A stretch of 64,000 nt of DNA from Variovorax paradoxus (GTDB lineage: Bacteria > Pseudomonadota > Gammaproteobacteria > Burkholderiales > Burkholderiaceae_C): the NCBI RefSeq assembly GCF_018614955.1, contig NZ_JAGGNV010000003.1:186001-250000 (forward strand). The letters run 5' to 3'. Shown here in pieces: positions 1-7,976 of this stretch. A program made the translations under genes and the position numbers. The notes beneath the pieces were generated by a model. It was not told the DNA's origin. It did no database searches and was given only the letters and a program-made list of their open reading frames with translations. Position 1 is the first letter of the stretch. Each line of letters opens with the position of its first letter.

Positions 1-687
1 GATGCCGATGCCGTCCATGATGGCGCGCTGGCCCCAGGGCTCGCCCACGCAGTAGCCGTCCATGTTGCCCACGCGCATGTTGGCCACCATCTGGGGCGGC
101 GGCACCACGATGTTCTTCACGTCCTTGAAGGGATCGATGCCCGCCGAGGCCAGCCAGTAGTAGAGCCACATCGCATGGGTGCCGGTCGGGAAGGTCTGGG
201 CAAAGGTGTATTCGCGCTTCTCGGTGGTGATCAGCTTGGCCAGCGAAGCGCCGTCGACCGCACCCTTGTCGGCCAGCTTCTTCGACAGCGTGATTGCTTG
301 GCCGTTGTTGTTGAGCGTCATGAGCACGGCCATGTCCTTCTTCGGGCCGCTGATGCCGAGGTGCACGCCGTAGACCAGGCCGTAGAGCACATGGGCCATG
401 TCGAGCTCGCCGTTGACCAGCTTGTCGCGCACGCCGGCCCAGCTCGCCTCCTTGCTCGGCACGATCTTCACGCCGTACTTCTTGTCGATGCCCAGCACCG
501 AGGCCATGACGACGCTGGCGCAGTCGGTCAGCGGAATGAAGCCGATCTTGACTTCTTCCTTTTCGGGCTTGTCCGAGCCCTGGGCCCAGACGGCTGCACG
601 CAGGGCGGGGTCGAGCCCGACTGCGCCGATGGCGGCGGCTTGCAGCACGCGGCGGCGATTCAACTTCGGTTTCAGCAAATCGGTCAT
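1..687 (-). CDS. nrtA: Nitrate/nitrite-type ABC transporter substrate-binding protein (NrtA/CmpA family), 3' end outside window
   Basis: The 229 codons visible on the minus strand encode the N-terminal part of a periplasmic nitrate-binding lipoprotein-like receptor of the NrtA/CmpA family. The N terminus has a Tat-like twin-arginine stretch (NRRRVLQAAAIG) followed by a hydrophobic run and a probable cleavage region near WAQG. It is followed by family-typical text: KIGFIPLTDCASVV, then a segment about a cofactor or ligand pocket (FPTGTHAMWLYYWLASAGID) and NMDGYCVGEPWGQRA. The gene runs off the window start, so its C terminus and the permease/ATPase partners are not seen. It lies downstream of a terminator-bearing leader and a NIT-ANTAR regulator gene, which supports nitrate rather than bicarbonate or taurine as ligand. 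Substrate assignment is inferred from family and context. Confidence 0.85.
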   Translation of the reverse strand, partial: MTDLLKPKLNRRRVLQAAAIGAVGLDPALRAAVWAQGSDKPEKEEVKIGFIPLTDCASVVMASVLGIDKKYGVKIVPSKEASWAGVRDKLVNGELDMAHVLYGLVYGVHLGISGPKKDMAVLMTLNNNGQAITLSKKLADKGAVDGASLAKLITTEKREYTFAQTFPTGTHAMWLYYWLASAGIDPFKDVKNIVVPPPQMVANMRVGNMDGYCVGEPWGQRAIMDGIGI

Positions 688-721
688 GGGGCGAGCTCCG
701 GAAATGAAAAAGACGAAAGAC

Positions 722-794
722 ACAAAACAAAAAAGGCGTCCCGACCGCGCAGGGGCCGCTCGATAACGAGCCCTTGCGGGATGGGGACGCCTTT
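722..794 (-). terminator. Intrinsic terminator in the nrtA leader (attenuator)
   Basis: On the minus strand an 11-bp stem (arms 784-794 and 732-742, AAAGGCGTCCC type) encloses a second internal stem with a CTCG-TTAT-CGAG tip and is followed by a T-rich run at 722-734. It sits about 35 bases upstream of the nrtA start codon. A constitutive terminator there would block nrtA unless it is suppressed, as expected of an ANTAR-controlled attenuator. Confidence 0.8.
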
Positions 795-906
795 GTCCGG
801 TTCGGTGGGTCGCACCCGCCGTTGGATGCCACCTGCCAGAAGACCTTTGCAGGTCTATGCAGGGTTGTTTAGCAAACTGCGTGCCAGCGGTTCGGAGAGG
901 TCGCCT

Positions 907-923
907 GCTATCAAATCGATAGC
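907..923. repeat. Short palindromic element (GCTATC-N5-GATAGC)
   Basis: A perfect 6-bp inverted repeat GCTATC/GATAGC with a 5-base spacer. From memory, GCTATCAAA...GATAGC palindromes are dispersed in intergenic DNA of Comamonadaceae genomes; this family assignment is recalled, not searched. A related half-element beginning GCTATCAAA occurs at 7955-7973 before pnp. Confidence 0.45.
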
Positions 924-1005
924 TGCCGAAGTCCGCGTCGTGAGCAAGGAGGCGCCGAATCCCTTGAACTGCGATCGGAGCACAGTTGTTGTGCGATGCA
1001 CCAAT

Positions 1006-2307
1006 TCAGGGGTGAGGCGCCCGGGATGCCGGCTCGCTGGGCAGGTATTCGGCCATCGAGAGCACCGATTCGGCGACGTCGACCAGCCTGCGGTTCTGGC
1101 TCATGGCCGTCTGGCGCAGCATCTTGTGAGCCTCCTCCTCGCTGAGGCGGCGATGCGCCATCAAGAGGCCCTTGGCGCGTTCGACCAGCTTGCGCTCGTT
1201 GAGGGCCGCGCGCACGGTGTCGAGCTCGTCGCTCATCGCCTGCAGGCGATGCGATTGCTCCTGCACCATCTCCAGAATCGATCGCTCCAGTTGCCGGCCG
1301 TAGGGCGTGGCTGAACCCATGGTTTGCGGGTGGCCCGGCGAGGCTGCAGCGGGCTGCTCGTCGAAGAAGACTGCCGCCGGCGTGCCCGCCTCGCGCGCCA
1401 GCTTGGCCAGCAGCGCGTCGTGCGCCTGCAGCTCGGCCCGGGCCAGGCTCGTTTTCTGTTCGCAGATGCGGCGCAGGTCGGTGGCCAGGCGCTCTTCGAC
1501 CGATTGCATGGCGTCGATGCGCCGGCTGCAGCAGTCGAACCAGGTCTGGCTCAGTTCGGTATCGAGCGCCACGCCGGCGGGTGCCGCGCAGGCGATGCGG
1601 CGCAGCCGTTCCTGCTCGGCCAATTGGGCGGGGGACTGGCTGGCGCGCCAGAGCTCGGCGAGGCCCGTGCCCGAGAACTCGGCGAAGACCTGGAAGCAGC
1701 GCTCCTGCGATTCGATCAGATGCAGCCACTGCTGCTGGCGTGCGCTGTCGTTGTGACCCGAGGCAAAGGCCGCCGCGCCGCAGGCGCGCTCCTGGCCGGC
1801 GAACTCCTTGCCTTGCATGAAATTGAACATGGCCACCAGCTGGCGAGAGATTTCCGGGTCGGTGGCGCCATCTGCGGCCTCGAAGACGACCGCCAGCAGC
1901 CCGGCGATCAGCTTGACGAAGGCGGCCGTTGCCTCGGCCGGGCTGAGTTCCAAGGCACCGACGCGACGGCGCAGCTCGGGCAGGCTCTCGAGGCCCGGCA
2001 ACACCCAGGCGATGCGGCTGAACAGACGCGCACCGTTGCCGATGCGGCCCGCATCGGCCTCGAGCTGATCGAACGAAGCGCGCACCGCTTCTTCCACGCG
2101 CAGGCATTCGGCGATCTGCTCGCTGCGTTGCAAGGCGAAGCGCTGGCCGCGCGACGCCAGCAGCACGTTCGAGATGCCGCGCTCGCGTTGCAGCGCATGG
2201 ACCAGGCGGCCGATCGTGCCGACCAGGGCGCTGGTGCGGGCGAGCTGCTCCAGCGCGTCGATTTCGCAACGCAGGGCGGCAATCAGAAAGCTCAGTCCGG
2301 ATTTCAT
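1006..2307 (-). CDS. nasR: NIT domain/ANTAR domain nitrate-responsive transcription antiterminator (NasR-type)
   Basis: A 433-residue cytoplasmic regulator. Residues about 30-300 match the nitrate- and nitrite-sensing NIT domain (all-helical, with [14 protein letters not shown] near the start). Residues about 355-420 form an ANTAR RNA-binding domain ([16 protein letters not shown], then [20 protein letters not shown]). In Klebsiella NasR this architecture binds leader RNA and prevents termination when nitrate is present. The gene lies directly upstream of, and on the same strand as, the terminator-bearing nrtA leader, so autonomous nitrate control of the transporter is the natural reading. 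The start at 2307 (MKSGLSFL) is preferred to a longer frame with an atypical N terminus. It is divergent from tsaD. The symbol is by analogy. Confidence 0.85.
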   Translation of the reverse strand: MKSGLSFLIAALRCEIDALEQLARTSALVGTIGRLVHALQRERGISNVLLASRGQRFALQRSEQIAECLRVEEAVRASFDQLEADAGRIGNGARLFSRIAWVLPGLESLPELRRRVGALELSPAEATAAFVKLIAGLLAVVFEAADGATDPEISRQLVAMFNFMQGKEFAGQERACGAAAFASGHNDSARQQQWLHLIESQERCFQVFAEFSGTGLAELWRASQSPAQLAEQERLRRIACAAPAGVALDTELSQTWFDCCSRRIDAMQSVEERLATDLRRICEQKTSLARAELQAHDALLAKLAREAGTPAAVFFDEQPAAASPGHPQTMGSATPYGRQLERSILEMVQEQSHRLQAMSDELDTVRAALNERKLVERAKGLLMAHRRLSEEEAHKMLRQTAMSQNRRLVDVAESVLSMAEYLPSEPASRAPHP

Positions 2308-2379
2308 CGTGGGTGCGACGGCTGCAGAGCCATCCTAAGGACATGCAGCAACATCCGTGCCCCGATACCGTGCGCACCC

Positions 2380-2385
2380 TACACT
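2380..2385 (+). promoter_or_regulatory. Candidate -10 element for a leaderless tsaD transcript
   Basis: TACACT resembles a sigma-70 -10 box and ends 6 bases before the tsaD ATG, so transcription would begin at or next to the start codon. No Shine-Dalgarno sequence is present between it and the ATG. No convincing -35 box is seen at 16-18 bp. Confidence 0.4.
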
Positions 2386-2391
2386 CGTCGC

Positions 2392-3444
2392 ATGTTTGTA
2401 TTGGGAATCGAATCGTCCTGCGACGAGACCGGCGTGGCTCTGGTCGAGTCCGGCGCGAGCGGCTTGCCGCGCCTGGCCGCGCACGCGCTCCACAGCCAGA
2501 TTGCGATGCACCAGGCCTATGGCGGCGTGGTGCCCGAGCTGGCCAGCCGCGACCACATCCGGCGCGTGCTGCCCTTGGCGCAGGCAGTGCTGTCCGAGGC
2601 CGGCCGGCCGCTGGCCGATATCGACGTCGTCGCCTACACGCGCGGGCCGGGGCTGGCCGGCGCGCTGCTGGTGGGCGCCGGGGTGGCCTGCGCGCTGGGC
2701 GCTGCGCTCGGCAAGCCGGTGCTGGGCGTGCATCACCTGGAGGGCCACCTGCTGTCGCCCTTTCTCAGCGCCGATCCGCCCGAGTTCCCCTTCGTCGCGC
2801 TGCTGGTCTCGGGCGGTCATACGCAGCTGATGCGGGTCGACGGCGTGGGGCGCTACGAGCTGCTCGGCGAAACCATCGACGATGCGGCAGGCGAAGCCTT
2901 CGACAAGAGCGCCAAGCTGATGGGCCTACCCTATCCCGGCGGCCCCTGGCTCGCCAAGCTCGCAGAGGAGGGCGACGCCACGGCCTTCAAACTGCCGCGG
3001 CCCCTGCTGCACAGCGGCGACCTCGACTTTTCCTTTGCCGGGTTGAAGACGGCCGTGTTGACGCAGGCCAGGAAGCTCGGCGCCGAGCTCGAAGCGCGCA
3101 AGGCCGATCTGGCCGCCTCCACGCAAGCGGCGATCGTCGACGTGCTGCTGAAGAAATCGCTGGCCGCCATCGAGCGGACGGGGCTGGACCGTCTGGTGGT
3201 GGCCGGGGGCGTGGGTGCCAACCGGGCTTTGCGCGAACAGCTCGATGCGGCATGCGCGAAGCGCGGGGTGCGCGTGCACTACCCCGAGCTGCATCTATGC
3301 ACCGACAACGGCGCCATGATCGCGATGGCCGCCGCGATGCGTCTGCAAGCCGGCCTGGGGCCGGCGAGCGAGCGCTATGCCTTCGACGTCAAGCCGCGAT
3401 GGCCACTGGCTTCCCTCTGCGCGACGGAGCCGCAGTTCGGGTAG
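2392..3444 (+). CDS. tsaD: tRNA N6-adenosine threonylcarbamoyltransferase TsaD
   Basis: A 350-residue ASKHA-fold protein of the Kae1/TsaD family. It transfers the threonylcarbamoyl group to A37 of ANN-decoding tRNAs with TsaB and TsaE. It opens with the family signature [16 protein letters not shown]. The metal-binding HxxxH pair is visible as H115 and H119 (HHLEGH), followed by the SGGHTQL nucleotide-binding strand and, near the C terminus, [12 protein letters not shown]. Length is normal for the family. The start at 2392 is fixed by the conserved N terminus. The upstream sequence lacks a ribosome-binding site and has a -10-like box 6 bases away, so the message may be leaderless. The 3' end overlaps the convergent esterase gene by 56 bp. 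Confidence 0.95.
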   Translation: MFVLGIESSCDETGVALVESGASGLPRLAAHALHSQIAMHQAYGGVVPELASRDHIRRVLPLAQAVLSEAGRPLADIDVVAYTRGPGLAGALLVGAGVACALGAALGKPVLGVHHLEGHLLSPFLSADPPEFPFVALLVSGGHTQLMRVDGVGRYELLGETIDDAAGEAFDKSAKLMGLPYPGGPWLAKLAEEGDATAFKLPRPLLHSGDLDFSFAGLKTAVLTQARKLGAELEARKADLAASTQAAIVDVLLKKSLAAIERTGLDRLVVAGGVGANRALREQLDAACAKRGVRVHYPELHLCTDNGAMIAMAAAMRLQAGLGPASERYAFDVKPRWPLASLCATEPQFG

Positions 3445-4132
3445 TCGCGCGCTTCTTGCCGTGCGAGGGCAGGGGCAGCACCTCGAGCACCTTGCGCCAG
3501 AGTTGCGACCACTGCGGCCAGTCGTGGCCGCCTTCGGTGGTGAATACGCGCCCGGCAGGCAAGGCGTCCGCCAGCAGGCGGTGATTGGCCGCAAAGCGGT
3601 CGGCGAGGCCGAAACCCAGGTACAGCGGCGGCAGGCCCTTGGCGGGCTTGGAGGCCGCGTACTGCTGAAGCCAGGGCCAGAGCTTGCGATCGACCTCCAG
3701 GTCCGGCGGCGGGCCTTCGGGCGCCTTCCAGGCACGCAGGCCGCCTGCCTTGTGGATTTCGGCGCCGAGCGGCCGCCGTCCGAGATAGGGGGCCAGCGCC
3801 ACGATGCCGTCGACGGCGCCGGGCTTGGCCAGTTCGTGGATCAGGGCGCCGAAACCGCCGATCGAGATGCCCACCAGCCAGATCGACTTGTAGCCCGTCG
3901 CACGCTGCGGCTGGAGGATGTCGTGATGCAGCCGCTCGATGAAGGTCTGGTCGTAGTAGTACGACACGTCGGCGTCGACGAGCAGGGCGTCGGCCGCCAG
4001 ATCGCGCTCCCGGACCGCGCTGATGAAGCCCTCGCGCTCGAACTCTTCAGGCTTCAGGAACGCGCCCGGAAGGAACACCAGCAAGGTGTCCGACCGTGAA
4101 TCGTCGTGAGCAAGTTTCAAGTGCGTTTTCAT
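3389..4132 (-). CDS. Alpha/beta-hydrolase superfamily esterase
   Basis: A 247-residue protein with an alpha/beta-hydrolase layout. A first strand reads [11 protein letters not shown]. The nucleophile elbow is [10 protein letters not shown] (Ser at about residue 90). A late GGHDWPQW supplies the probable catalytic His, and GFGLADRF is in the right place for the acid. No signal peptide is evident, so it is probably cytoplasmic. The natural substrate cannot be told from sequence. Its last 56 bases overlap the 3' end of tsaD on the opposite strand; the basic tail ([17 protein letters not shown]) is encoded in the overlap and is probably dispensable. Confidence 0.75.
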   Translation of the reverse strand: MKTHLKLAHDDSRSDTLLVFLPGAFLKPEEFEREGFISAVRERDLAADALLVDADVSYYYDQTFIERLHHDILQPQRATGYKSIWLVGISIGGFGALIHELAKPGAVDGIVALAPYLGRRPLGAEIHKAGGLRAWKAPEGPPPDLEVDRKLWPWLQQYAASKPAKGLPPLYLGFGLADRFAANHRLLADALPAGRVFTTEGGHDWPQWSQLWRKVLEVLPLPSHGKKRATTRTAAPSRRGKPVAIAA

Positions 4133-4265
4133 GGCGCTTCGTCGAGCCCCCGAGACTTTTTTCTGCTGCCGCAGTCAAGGTATCGAACGCAAATTAAGAG
4201 GAAAGCATTTGAAAGAACGCCACAAATGTGACGTTTCTGCACTTATTTTGAGTTCAGAAATGAAT

Positions 4266-4294
4266 CGGGCCGGCAACAAAAAGTTACCGGCCCG
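4266..4294 (-). terminator. Terminator downstream of hsp20
   Basis: A stem of CGGGCCGG/CCGGCCCG, continued by A-A-C/G-T-T pairs after one mismatch, closes a 5-base A loop. It sits 43 bases past the hsp20 stop codon. The minus-strand side is followed by a modestly T-rich stretch. The rest of 4133-4337 contains no gene that I can support. Confidence 0.6.
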
Positions 4295-4337
4295 TTTACC
4301 TTTATTTCCTCTTTGGAGCTTCTGAAACAACTTCGTA

Positions 4338-4709
4338 TCAGTTGATGGCGAGCTGCGCGACGTTGCTCACGGGGACCAGCTTGCCCAGTTTCAGGGTCAA
4401 CACGCCGTTCTCGAGCTTGGCTTCGCTGGTGGCGACATCGATGTCCTGCGGCAGTTCATAGGCGGCCTTGAATTGGCGTTTTGCATCTGCCTTGCTTTCG
4501 ATGCGAACCACTGCACCTTCGATGCCGAGCGTCAGGTCTTCGCGCGAGAAGCCCGGAACATCCAGCGTCAGCGTCCAGTTCTTTTCGTCCTGTTCCACAT
4601 TGAGCGAGCGGCGCGCGCTGGAAAAGGCATCGTTCACGAAGCGCTCGAGACTGCGGTCATAAGCGTGTGGCACGAAGCGGGCGGTGCGAATTGCGGGTGC
4701 AAAAAACAT
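4338..4709 (-). CDS. Small heat shock protein, Hsp20/alpha-crystallin family
   Basis: A 123-residue chaperone-like protein. The alpha-crystallin domain spans about residues 38-115, from WTLTLDVPGFSREDL through VVRIESKAD to the hallmark ENGVLTLKLGK. The short C-terminal tail lacks a clear I-x-I motif; PVSNV is the nearest element. Members of the family hold unfolding proteins for refolding by ATP-dependent chaperones. I place the start at 4709 (MFFAPA) because AGGAG lies 9 bases upstream, whereas the longer reading from 4733 has no ribosome-binding site. The gene stands alone with its own terminator. A possible heat-shock -35 (ATTGAAA) lies upstream, but I see no matching -10. Confidence 0.9.
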   Translation of the reverse strand: MFFAPAIRTARFVPHAYDRSLERFVNDAFSSARRSLNVEQDEKNWTLTLDVPGFSREDLTLGIEGAVVRIESKADAKRQFKAAYELPQDIDVATSEAKLENGVLTLKLGKLVPVSNVAQLAIN

Positions 4710-4832
4710 GATGGGAAACTCCTGAATGAACACAACGGGGACAAGAATGTGTGTCCCTTACACTGCGCGGCGTTTCAATCAACACAAGTGCCGCTTGCCA
4801 CCTCATCTAGGCGCGGCGGGAGGCGTTTCAAG

Positions 4833-6119
4833 ATGAGTTTTTCCAGCTTTATTTGGCGCCGCAAGGCCTTGAAATTCACCGCTCTGGCGCTATGCGCGGC
4901 GGCGTTCGCGCCGGTGCACGCTCAGCCTGTGCCGCCGCCGATCCGGCTCGCGCTGGTCGAGAGCATGAGCGGGCCTTTCGCCAATACCGGCGAAGCGGTG
5001 TTCCGCAACCTGCTGTGGGCGGTCGAGCGCGTGAATGCGCGCGGGGGCATCAAGCTGCCCGGCGGCGCCCGGCCGCTGCAACTGGACCGCTACGACAGCA
5101 AGGGCCAGAACGAAGAGGCGCTGTCGGCGTTGCGCGCGGCCATGGACGACGGCGCGCGCATCGTGCTGCAGGGCAACTCCTCGGCCACGGCCGCCGCGCT
5201 GGTAGACGCCATCGAGAAGAACAACGAGCGCGACCCGTCGCGCCGCGTGCTGTTTCTCAACTACTCGGCGGTCGACCCGGCGCTCACCAACGAGCGCTGC
5301 AGCTTCTGGCACTTTCGCTTCGATGCGCACGCCGACATGCGCGTGACCGCACTGATGGACGTACTGAAGAACGACGCCGCGCTCAAGCGCGTCTACCTGA
5401 TCGGGCAGGACTACAGCTTCGGCCAGGCCGTGCTGCGCGAATCGAAGCGGCAGCTCGGTGCGCTGCGGCCCGACGTGCAGATCGTTGGCGACGAGTTGCA
5501 TCCGATGGGCCGCGTGAAGGACTTCGCGCCCTACGCCAGCAAGATTCTCGCGAGCGGCGCTCAGGCCGTGATCACCGGCAACTGGGGCAACGACCTCACG
5601 CTGCTCGTGAAGGCGGCGCGCGAGGCGGGTTTCAGCGGCAGCTTCTACACCTTCTACGGCAATGCACTCGGTGCGCCGGCGGCCATCGGCGACGCCGGAA
5701 TCGGCCGAGTGGTTGCCGTGGCGGACTGGTTGCCGAATGTGCAGACGCGCGAGTCCGAAGCCTTTTACCGCGCCTTCCGCGAGCGCTTCCCCAAGCCGGC
5801 CGAGGACTACGTGCACATGCGCATGCAGTTGCTGGTCGAGTCGCTGGCGCAGGCGATCGAACGCGCCGGCAGCGTCGAGACGGTGGCCGTGGCGCGCGCG
5901 CTCGAAAAGGCCGAGGTCACGCTGGCGGGCCAGCGCGGCCGCATGCGCGCCGCCGATCACCAGTTCCAGCAGAACCTGGTGGTCGGTGTGATGGACAAGC
6001 AGGGCACGCCCGGCGTGAAGTTCGACGTCGAAGGCTCCGGCTACGGCTTCCGCGTCGTAAGGACGATTCCTGCCGAACGCGCCGAGATGCCCACCAGCTG
6101 CAAGATGCAGCGCTCCTGA
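4833..6119 (+). CDS. Branched-chain amino acid type ABC transporter substrate-binding protein (type I periplasmic)
   Basis: A 428-residue exported receptor. The N terminus is a Sec signal peptide (KFTALALCAAAFAPVHAQ), then IRLALVESMSGPFANTGEA, the standard opening of LivJ-like periplasmic binding proteins. GGGAGG-like Shine-Dalgarno sequence lies 9 bases before the ATG. No permease or ATPase genes are adjacent, so it is an orphan receptor, either serving a transporter encoded elsewhere or acting as a sensor partner. It is followed after 19 bases by a PLP aminotransferase, which suggests an amino-acid or amine ligand. Ligand identity is not determinable from the sequence. Confidence 0.85.
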   Translation: MSFSSFIWRRKALKFTALALCAAAFAPVHAQPVPPPIRLALVESMSGPFANTGEAVFRNLLWAVERVNARGGIKLPGGARPLQLDRYDSKGQNEEALSALRAAMDDGARIVLQGNSSATAAALVDAIEKNNERDPSRRVLFLNYSAVDPALTNERCSFWHFRFDAHADMRVTALMDVLKNDAALKRVYLIGQDYSFGQAVLRESKRQLGALRPDVQIVGDELHPMGRVKDFAPYASKILASGAQAVITGNWGNDLTLLVKAAREAGFSGSFYTFYGNALGAPAAIGDAGIGRVVAVADWLPNVQTRESEAFYRAFRERFPKPAEDYVHMRMQLLVESLAQAIERAGSVETVAVARALEKAEVTLAGQRGRMRAADHQFQQNLVVGVMDKQGTPGVKFDVEGSGYGFRVVRTIPAERAEMPTSCKMQRS

Positions 6120-6138
6120 TTTCCAAGGAACAGACACG

Positions 6139-7296
6139 ATGCGCGAAGCCATCCACAACCTCGAAGCCTCCAAGATCCGCGAAGTCGCCAATGCCGGCCT
6201 GGGCCGCAACGACGTGCTGGCCTTCTGGTTCGGCGAGAGCGACGAAGTGACGCCTGAGGTGATTCGCCAGGCGGCGATCGATTCGCTGCAACAAGGAGAA
6301 ACCTTCTACGCCCACAACCTGGGCCTGCCGGAATTGCGCGAGGCCGTTGCGCAGTACATGAGTGCCCTGCACCCAGCGATCGAGGCCGCGCGCATCGCCA
6401 TCACCTCGGGCGGCGTCAATGCGCTGATGCTGGCGGTGCAGGCGCTGGTCGATGCGGGCGATGAGGTGGTGGCGGTCACGCCCGTGTGGCCCAACCTGAC
6501 GGCCCAGCCCGCGATCCTCGGCGCGCGCGTGCGATCCGTGCCGCTGGTGCCGAAGGCAGGGCAATGGACGCTCGAGCTCGACGCGTTGTGCACCGCGGTC
6601 ACCCCGGCGACGAAGCTGCTCATCGTCAATGCGCCCAACAACCCGACCGGCTGGACGCTCACGCGCGCCGAGCAGCAGGCGATCCTCGACCATTGCCGGC
6701 GGACCGGCACCTGGATCCTGGCCGACGAGGTGTACGAGCGACTCTATTTCGACGCCACGCCAAAGGGATGCGCGCCGAGCTTTCTGGACATCTCGACGCC
6801 GGACGACCGGCTCGTCGTCGCCCACAGCTTTTCGAAGAGCTTCCTCATGACCGGCTGGCGCCTGGGCTGGCTGGTGCTTCCGCCGGCGCTGATGGACGGC
6901 ATGGGCAAGCTGATCGAGTTCAACACATCGTGCGCAAGCGTCTTCACCCAGCGCGCCGGCATTGCGGCGCTGGCGCACAGCGAGGAAATCACGCCGAAGG
7001 TGGTCGCGCACCTGAAAGCCTGCCGCGACACGCTGGTGCCCCTGTTGGCCGGCATTCCGGGCGTCCAGGTGGCGCCCGCACGCGGTGGCATGTACGCATT
7101 TTTCAAGCTCGAAGGCTTCGACGACTCGCTGGCCCTGGCCAAGCGCCTCGTGGCGGAAGCGGGGCTCGGGCTGGCGCCCGGCAACGCCTTCGCGCCCGAG
7201 GCGCAAGGCTGGCTGCGCTGGTGCTTCGCGTCGAAGGATCCGCAGCGCCTGGTGCAGGGCGTCGAACGCCTCAAACGCTGGCTTGCGGCGCAGTAA
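6139..7296 (+). CDS. Class I/II PLP-dependent aminotransferase
   Basis: A 385-residue fold-type I aminotransferase. The cofactor-binding lysine is K233 in HSFSKSFLMTGWRLGW. The family NAPNNPTG strand and the DEVYE loop are intact, and a phosphate-cup GGVN lies near residue 90. An R in GWLRWCF near the C terminus is in position to bind substrate carboxylate. The protein resembles aspartate/aromatic aminotransferases, but the exact amino donor is unknown. It is probably co-transcribed with the upstream periplasmic receptor gene (19-base gap), pointing to uptake and transamination of the same compound. That functional link is an inference. Confidence 0.85.
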   Translation: MREAIHNLEASKIREVANAGLGRNDVLAFWFGESDEVTPEVIRQAAIDSLQQGETFYAHNLGLPELREAVAQYMSALHPAIEAARIAITSGGVNALMLAVQALVDAGDEVVAVTPVWPNLTAQPAILGARVRSVPLVPKAGQWTLELDALCTAVTPATKLLIVNAPNNPTGWTLTRAEQQAILDHCRRTGTWILADEVYERLYFDATPKGCAPSFLDISTPDDRLVVAHSFSKSFLMTGWRLGWLVLPPALMDGMGKLIEFNTSCASVFTQRAGIAALAHSEEITPKVVAHLKACRDTLVPLLAGIPGVQVAPARGGMYAFFKLEGFDDSLALAKRLVAEAGLGLAPGNAFAPEAQGWLRWCFASKDPQRLVQGVERLKRWLAAQ

Positions 7297-7330
7297 AGGC
7301 GGGAAACACCGCGGAACCGGCTTTGCCGGG

Positions 7331-7395
7331 CGCTGGTGTTGCCCCCGGTAGGGGGAAGGCGCGCGCGACACGAAGTGCGCGCAGCCTGGGGGCGA
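7331..7395. repeat. REP-like intergenic hairpin element
   Basis: Nested inverted repeats: CCCCC-GGTA-GGGGG at 7342-7355, a GCGCGC...GCGCGC pair, and outer GCCCCC/GGGGGC arms. The layout (TTGCCCCC, hairpin, GGGGGAAGGC, second hairpin, CCTGGGGGC) matches an intergenic repeat I recall as common in Variovorax and relatives. It abuts the rpsO promoter. Family assignment is from memory. Confidence 0.5.
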
Positions 7396-7410
7396 GCTCA
7401 TACTTCGAGC

Positions 7411-7416
7411 TATAAT
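7411..7416 (+). promoter_or_regulatory. Consensus -10 box of the rpsO promoter
   Basis: A perfect TATAAT lies 89 bases before the rpsO start codon, predicting transcription from about 7423 and an approximately 80-base leader, as expected for autoregulated rpsO. The matching -35 position falls in the flank of the REP-like repeat and is not a good consensus. Confidence 0.65.
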
Positions 7417-7504
7417 TCCAAGGCTTTGCATGCCGCAAGGCGCACGGCGGGTGCAGTTCCAGCGCCCGCCGCAAGTCAAACATTCCGGAACAGGAAATCA
7501 TCAA

Positions 7505-7771
7505 ATGATCGCAGCCTCCATCAAGGCGGAAGTTGTCAAGGACAACGCCCGCGCCGCCAACGACACCGGCAGTCCCGAAGTGCAAGTCGCACTGCTGACC
7601 GCCCGTATCAACGAACTCACCCCGCACTTCAAGACGCACGCCAAGGACCACCATGGCCGTCGCGGCCTGCTGCGCATGGTGAGCCGCCGCCGCAAACTGC
7701 TGGACTACCTCAAGTCCAAGGACGCCGACCGCTACACCGCGCTGATCGCCAAGCTGGGTCTGCGCAAGTAA
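7505..7771 (+). CDS. rpsO: 30S ribosomal protein S15
   Basis: An 88-residue basic protein with the full S15 sequence pattern: [44 protein letters not shown] and a C-terminal [10 protein letters not shown]15 binds 16S rRNA helices 20-22 early in 30S assembly and usually represses its own messenger through leader structure. The start at 7505 matches the conserved N terminus; the longer in-frame reading from 7430 is leader. A Rho-independent terminator follows, then pnp, the standard bacterial rpsO-pnp arrangement. Confidence 0.97.
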   Translation: MIAASIKAEVVKDNARAANDTGSPEVQVALLTARINELTPHFKTHAKDHHGRRGLLRMVSRRRKLLDYLKSKDADRYTALIAKLGLRK

Positions 7772-7789
7772 GCCGAATCGCATGCAAGA

Positions 7790-7825
7790 ACGCCTGGGTT
7801 AGTCCGCTAGCTCAGGCGTTTTTTA
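7790..7825 (+). terminator. Intrinsic terminator after rpsO
   Basis: Arms ACGCCTG (7790-7796) and CAGGCGT (7813-7819) close a 16-base loop and are followed directly by six T residues. It separates rpsO from pnp; partial read-through is usual at this locus. Confidence 0.9.
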
Positions 7826-7954
7826 CTTCGGAGCCGCCAAACCAGAGCGAAGCTGTGTCATTCCAACGAAGTTCGCCCCGAATTTCTCTGGAATGGCATC
7901 GTGTTCTGGAAAGCGCTCCGGCCCCGCGGGAACTGTGACTGCCACAGGCAAGCC

Positions 7955-7973
7955 GCTATCAAAACAGGAGCTA
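7955..7973 (+). repeat. Degenerate GCTATCAAA element overlapping the pnp ribosome-binding site
   Basis: GCTATCAAAACAGGAGCTA resembles the palindrome family seen at 907-923, and its AGGAG portion sits 7 bases before the pnp ATG, where it serves as the Shine-Dalgarno sequence. The resemblance may be chance. Confidence 0.3.
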
Positions 7974-7976
7974 AAC

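Larger units (their letters stand above)
688..1005 (-). promoter_or_regulatory. Candidate ANTAR-responsive leader between the NIT-ANTAR gene and nrtA
   Basis: These 318 bases hold no gene. Read on the minus strand they contain three consecutive stem-loops before nrtA. The first is at 832-863: outer arms CCTGC/GCAGG, inner arms AGACCT/AGGTCT around a 4-base loop. The second is at 803-821: an 8-bp stem around a 3-base loop. The third is the strong terminator at 722-794. A short palindromic repeat lies at 907-923. NasR-type proteins are known to bind leader hairpins and prevent termination. That this leader works the same way is inferred from position and structure; I did not find an unambiguous pair of canonical hexaloops. 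Confidence 0.6.

Noticed and set aside
175-1314. Open frames on the plus strand across nrtA and the regulator leader
   Set aside because: They are antisense to the nitrate-binding protein and NIT-ANTAR genes and continue through the terminator hairpin. No family features.
4131-4325. 64-codon plus-strand ORF between the esterase and hsp20 genes
   Set aside because: No ribosome-binding site, its 3' part runs through the hsp20 terminator hairpin, and the product has no recognisable features.
4741-4800. Possible sigma-32 promoter for hsp20
   Set aside because: An ATTGAAA resembling the -35 is present, but no CCCCAT-like -10 occurs at the right distance.
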